33,122 nucleotides of DNA from Nostoc mirabile CHAB5784. Its GTDB lineage: Bacteria; Cyanobacteriota; Cyanobacteriia; Cyanobacteriales; Nostocaceae. The position numbers and the translations under genes are program-made. The stretch covers positions 1-33,122 of the forward strand of contig NZ_JAIVFS010000095.1 of assembly GCF_020829645.1 (NCBI RefSeq), written 5' to 3'. The notes under the pieces are model-generated. The model made no database searches, had not been told where the DNA came from, and was given only the letters and a program-made list of their open reading frames with translations. Shown here piece after piece: positions 32,076-33,122 of this stretch; the first letter of the stretch is position 1, and each line of letters opens with the position of its first letter.

Positions 32076-32912
32076 ATGCCTTACATTACCGTTGGTCAAG
32101 AAAACTCTGCAACCATCGATCTCTACTACGAAGATCTTGGGACAGGACAACCGATTGTTCTGATTCATGGATTTCCATTGAACGGACATTCCTGGGAGAA
32201 GCAGGTTTTAGTTTTACTGAATGCAGGATATCGAGTAATTACCTACGATCGCCGAGGATTTGGCAACTCCAGTCAGCCCTCATCTGGCTATGACTACGAT
32301 ACCTTCGCCGCCGATTTGAATACACTCATGACCAAGCTTGACTTGCAAAATACCGTGCTGGTCGGTTTCTCAATGGGAACAGGTGAAGTCACACGTTATC
32401 TTGGCAAATACGGCTCAGAGCGGGTGCAGAAAGCCGTGCTGATGGCTCCCGTTCCACCGTTTCTGTTAAAGACAGACGACAATCCAGAGGGTGTTGATCA
32501 AAGCGTTTTCGATGGCATTATGAAAGCGATTGTTGACGATCGTCCAGCTTATTTCTCTGCCTTTTTCAAAGAGTTCTTCAATGTTGATGTATTGCTTGGC
32601 GATCGCATCAGCAATGAAGCGATTCAAGCCAGTTGGAATGTAGCAGCAGGGGCTTCTGCTAAAGGGACTTTGGACTGTGTACCCTCCTGGCTCACCGATT
32701 TCCGCGATGATCTGCCCCGCATTGATGTGCCGACTCTGATTATTCATGGAGATAGCGATCGCATTCTGCCGCTTGAGTCCACCGCAGCAAGACTCCCGAA
32801 GCTGATCAAAAACAGTCAACTGGTTGTCATTCCCGGCGGGCCGCACGCCATCAACTGGACTCACGCCGATCAGATCAATCCCTTGTTACTGGACTTTCTT
32901 CGGCAGAAATAA
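32076..32912 (+). CDS. Alpha/beta hydrolase, non-heme chloroperoxidase-like
   Basis: This 278-residue protein has a serine alpha/beta-hydrolase fold close to cofactor-free haloperoxidases: LIHGFPLNGHSWEKQ, TYDRRGFGNSSQP, nucleophile elbow GFSMG (S99), acid D228 in HGDSDRILP and base H257 in PGGPHAINWTHAD. These enzymes act as esterases and can perhydrolyse acetate to peracids. The ATG at 32076 is chosen because GGAGAAA lies 7-8 bp upstream; an in-frame start at 32001 would add 25 non-family residues. An inverted repeat CTTAAC-N8-GTTAAG (31978-31997) lies about 80 bp upstream and may be an operator. Codon use is cyanobacterium-like, unlike the preceding hydrolase. Confidence 0.92.
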   Translation: MPYITVGQENSATIDLYYEDLGTGQPIVLIHGFPLNGHSWEKQVLVLLNAGYRVITYDRRGFGNSSQPSSGYDYDTFAADLNTLMTKLDLQNTVLVGFSMGTGEVTRYLGKYGSERVQKAVLMAPVPPFLLKTDDNPEGVDQSVFDGIMKAIVDDRPAYFSAFFKEFFNVDVLLGDRISNEAIQASWNVAAGASAKGTLDCVPSWLTDFRDDLPRIDVPTLIIHGDSDRILPLESTAARLPKLIKNSQLVVIPGGPHAINWTHADQINPLLLDFLRQK

Positions 32913-33020
32913 TCAGTGACCTGCCGGATTCCTGTCCTGTGAAAAAACGCTGTGATTCATCAGTTGAGTCAGGCTCAAATGATACACATATTTGTCTAGT
33001 AGTCTGCCAAGCCAACTTTG

Positions 33021-33122
33021 CTAGGTTAAATTTGGATATAAACGCTGCATTTTTCGGCGAGCATCTTTGGTTTGAAAACCCCAATAGACACTGGCTTTTT
33101 GCTGATTACGTTGTTCCTCCCA
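33021..33122 (-). mobile_element. C-terminal end of a transposase, probably IS630-type (partial at window edge)
   Basis: The last 33 codons read WEEQRNQQKASVYWGFQTKD, then ARRKMQRLYPNLT and stop at 33021. RNQ...VYWGFQTKDARRKMQRLYP resembles the end of DDE-type IS630-family transposases (pattern RN-x-x-x-WxFTTxDARxKLxxLYP). The rest lies beyond the window. The insertion sequence end should lie between 32913 and 33020. The assignment rests on this short stretch only. Confidence 0.6.

Overview
The window reads as accessory DNA, probably plasmid or recently plasmid-derived, from a filamentous cyanobacterium, most likely Nostocales. The evidence is the abundance of GCGATCGC (HIP1-type) octamers, a CyRepA1-type plasmid replication protein, a giant Ser/Thr kinase-ATPase-GAF-PAS-histidine kinase of the type common in cyanobacteria, a DUF1392-like protein, and purine/pyrimidine-rich inverted repeats between genes. 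No rRNA, tRNA or CRISPR array was seen.

Layout. (1) Positions 1-3300: an ArsR-type regulator with a clear operator overlaps an AHSA1/SRPBCC gene, followed by the tail of a VOC (glyoxalase-like) gene. Next comes a divergent pair, an SDR oxidoreductase and a WYL (YafY-like) regulator. (2) Positions 3400-13830: a run of about 10 kb entirely on the minus strand that looks like a plasmid backbone. From its 5' end it holds an XRE regulator, a SAP-like protein, two unknown proteins, a small protein, an HTH protein, a DUF1392-like protein, a DinD/BRO-like protein, an AlkB-like dioxygenase, the CyRepA1 replicase (frameshifted), a pRiA4b ORF-3-like protein and an unknown protein. (3) Positions 13830-15690: regulatory or non-coding DNA around a plus-strand ParB-like/HTH plasmid gene. 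(4) Positions 15689-23399: the 2357-residue hybrid kinase and its NarL-type response regulator. (5) Positions 23600-32912: a plus-strand mosaic of detoxification or stress enzymes (DsbA-like, esterase, TMEM175-like channel, quinone oxidoreductase, NTF2-like, three alpha/beta hydrolases, SDRs). Intact genes alternate with deleted or frameshifted ones. (6) Positions 33021-33122: the C-terminal end of a probable IS630-type transposase on the minus strand.

How it fits together. Region 2 would supply replication, repair and copy control of the replicon, and region 3 possibly partition or control. Region 4 is a stand-alone signalling unit whose outputs are not visible. Region 5 contains four SDR loci, only one of them full length. 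Three start with the same short leader plus the first codons of the gene, which suggests that duplication and recombination between these start modules shaped the island. Two GC-rich stretches (about 24750-25930 and 30600-31830) look imported from a higher-GC donor. The most interesting items are this eroding SDR array, the frameshift in the replicase, the AlkB-like gene with a possible beta-clamp motif next to the replicase, and several unexplained palindromes and paired motifs in the backbone.

All family assignments come from reading the protein sequences by eye. No database search was run.
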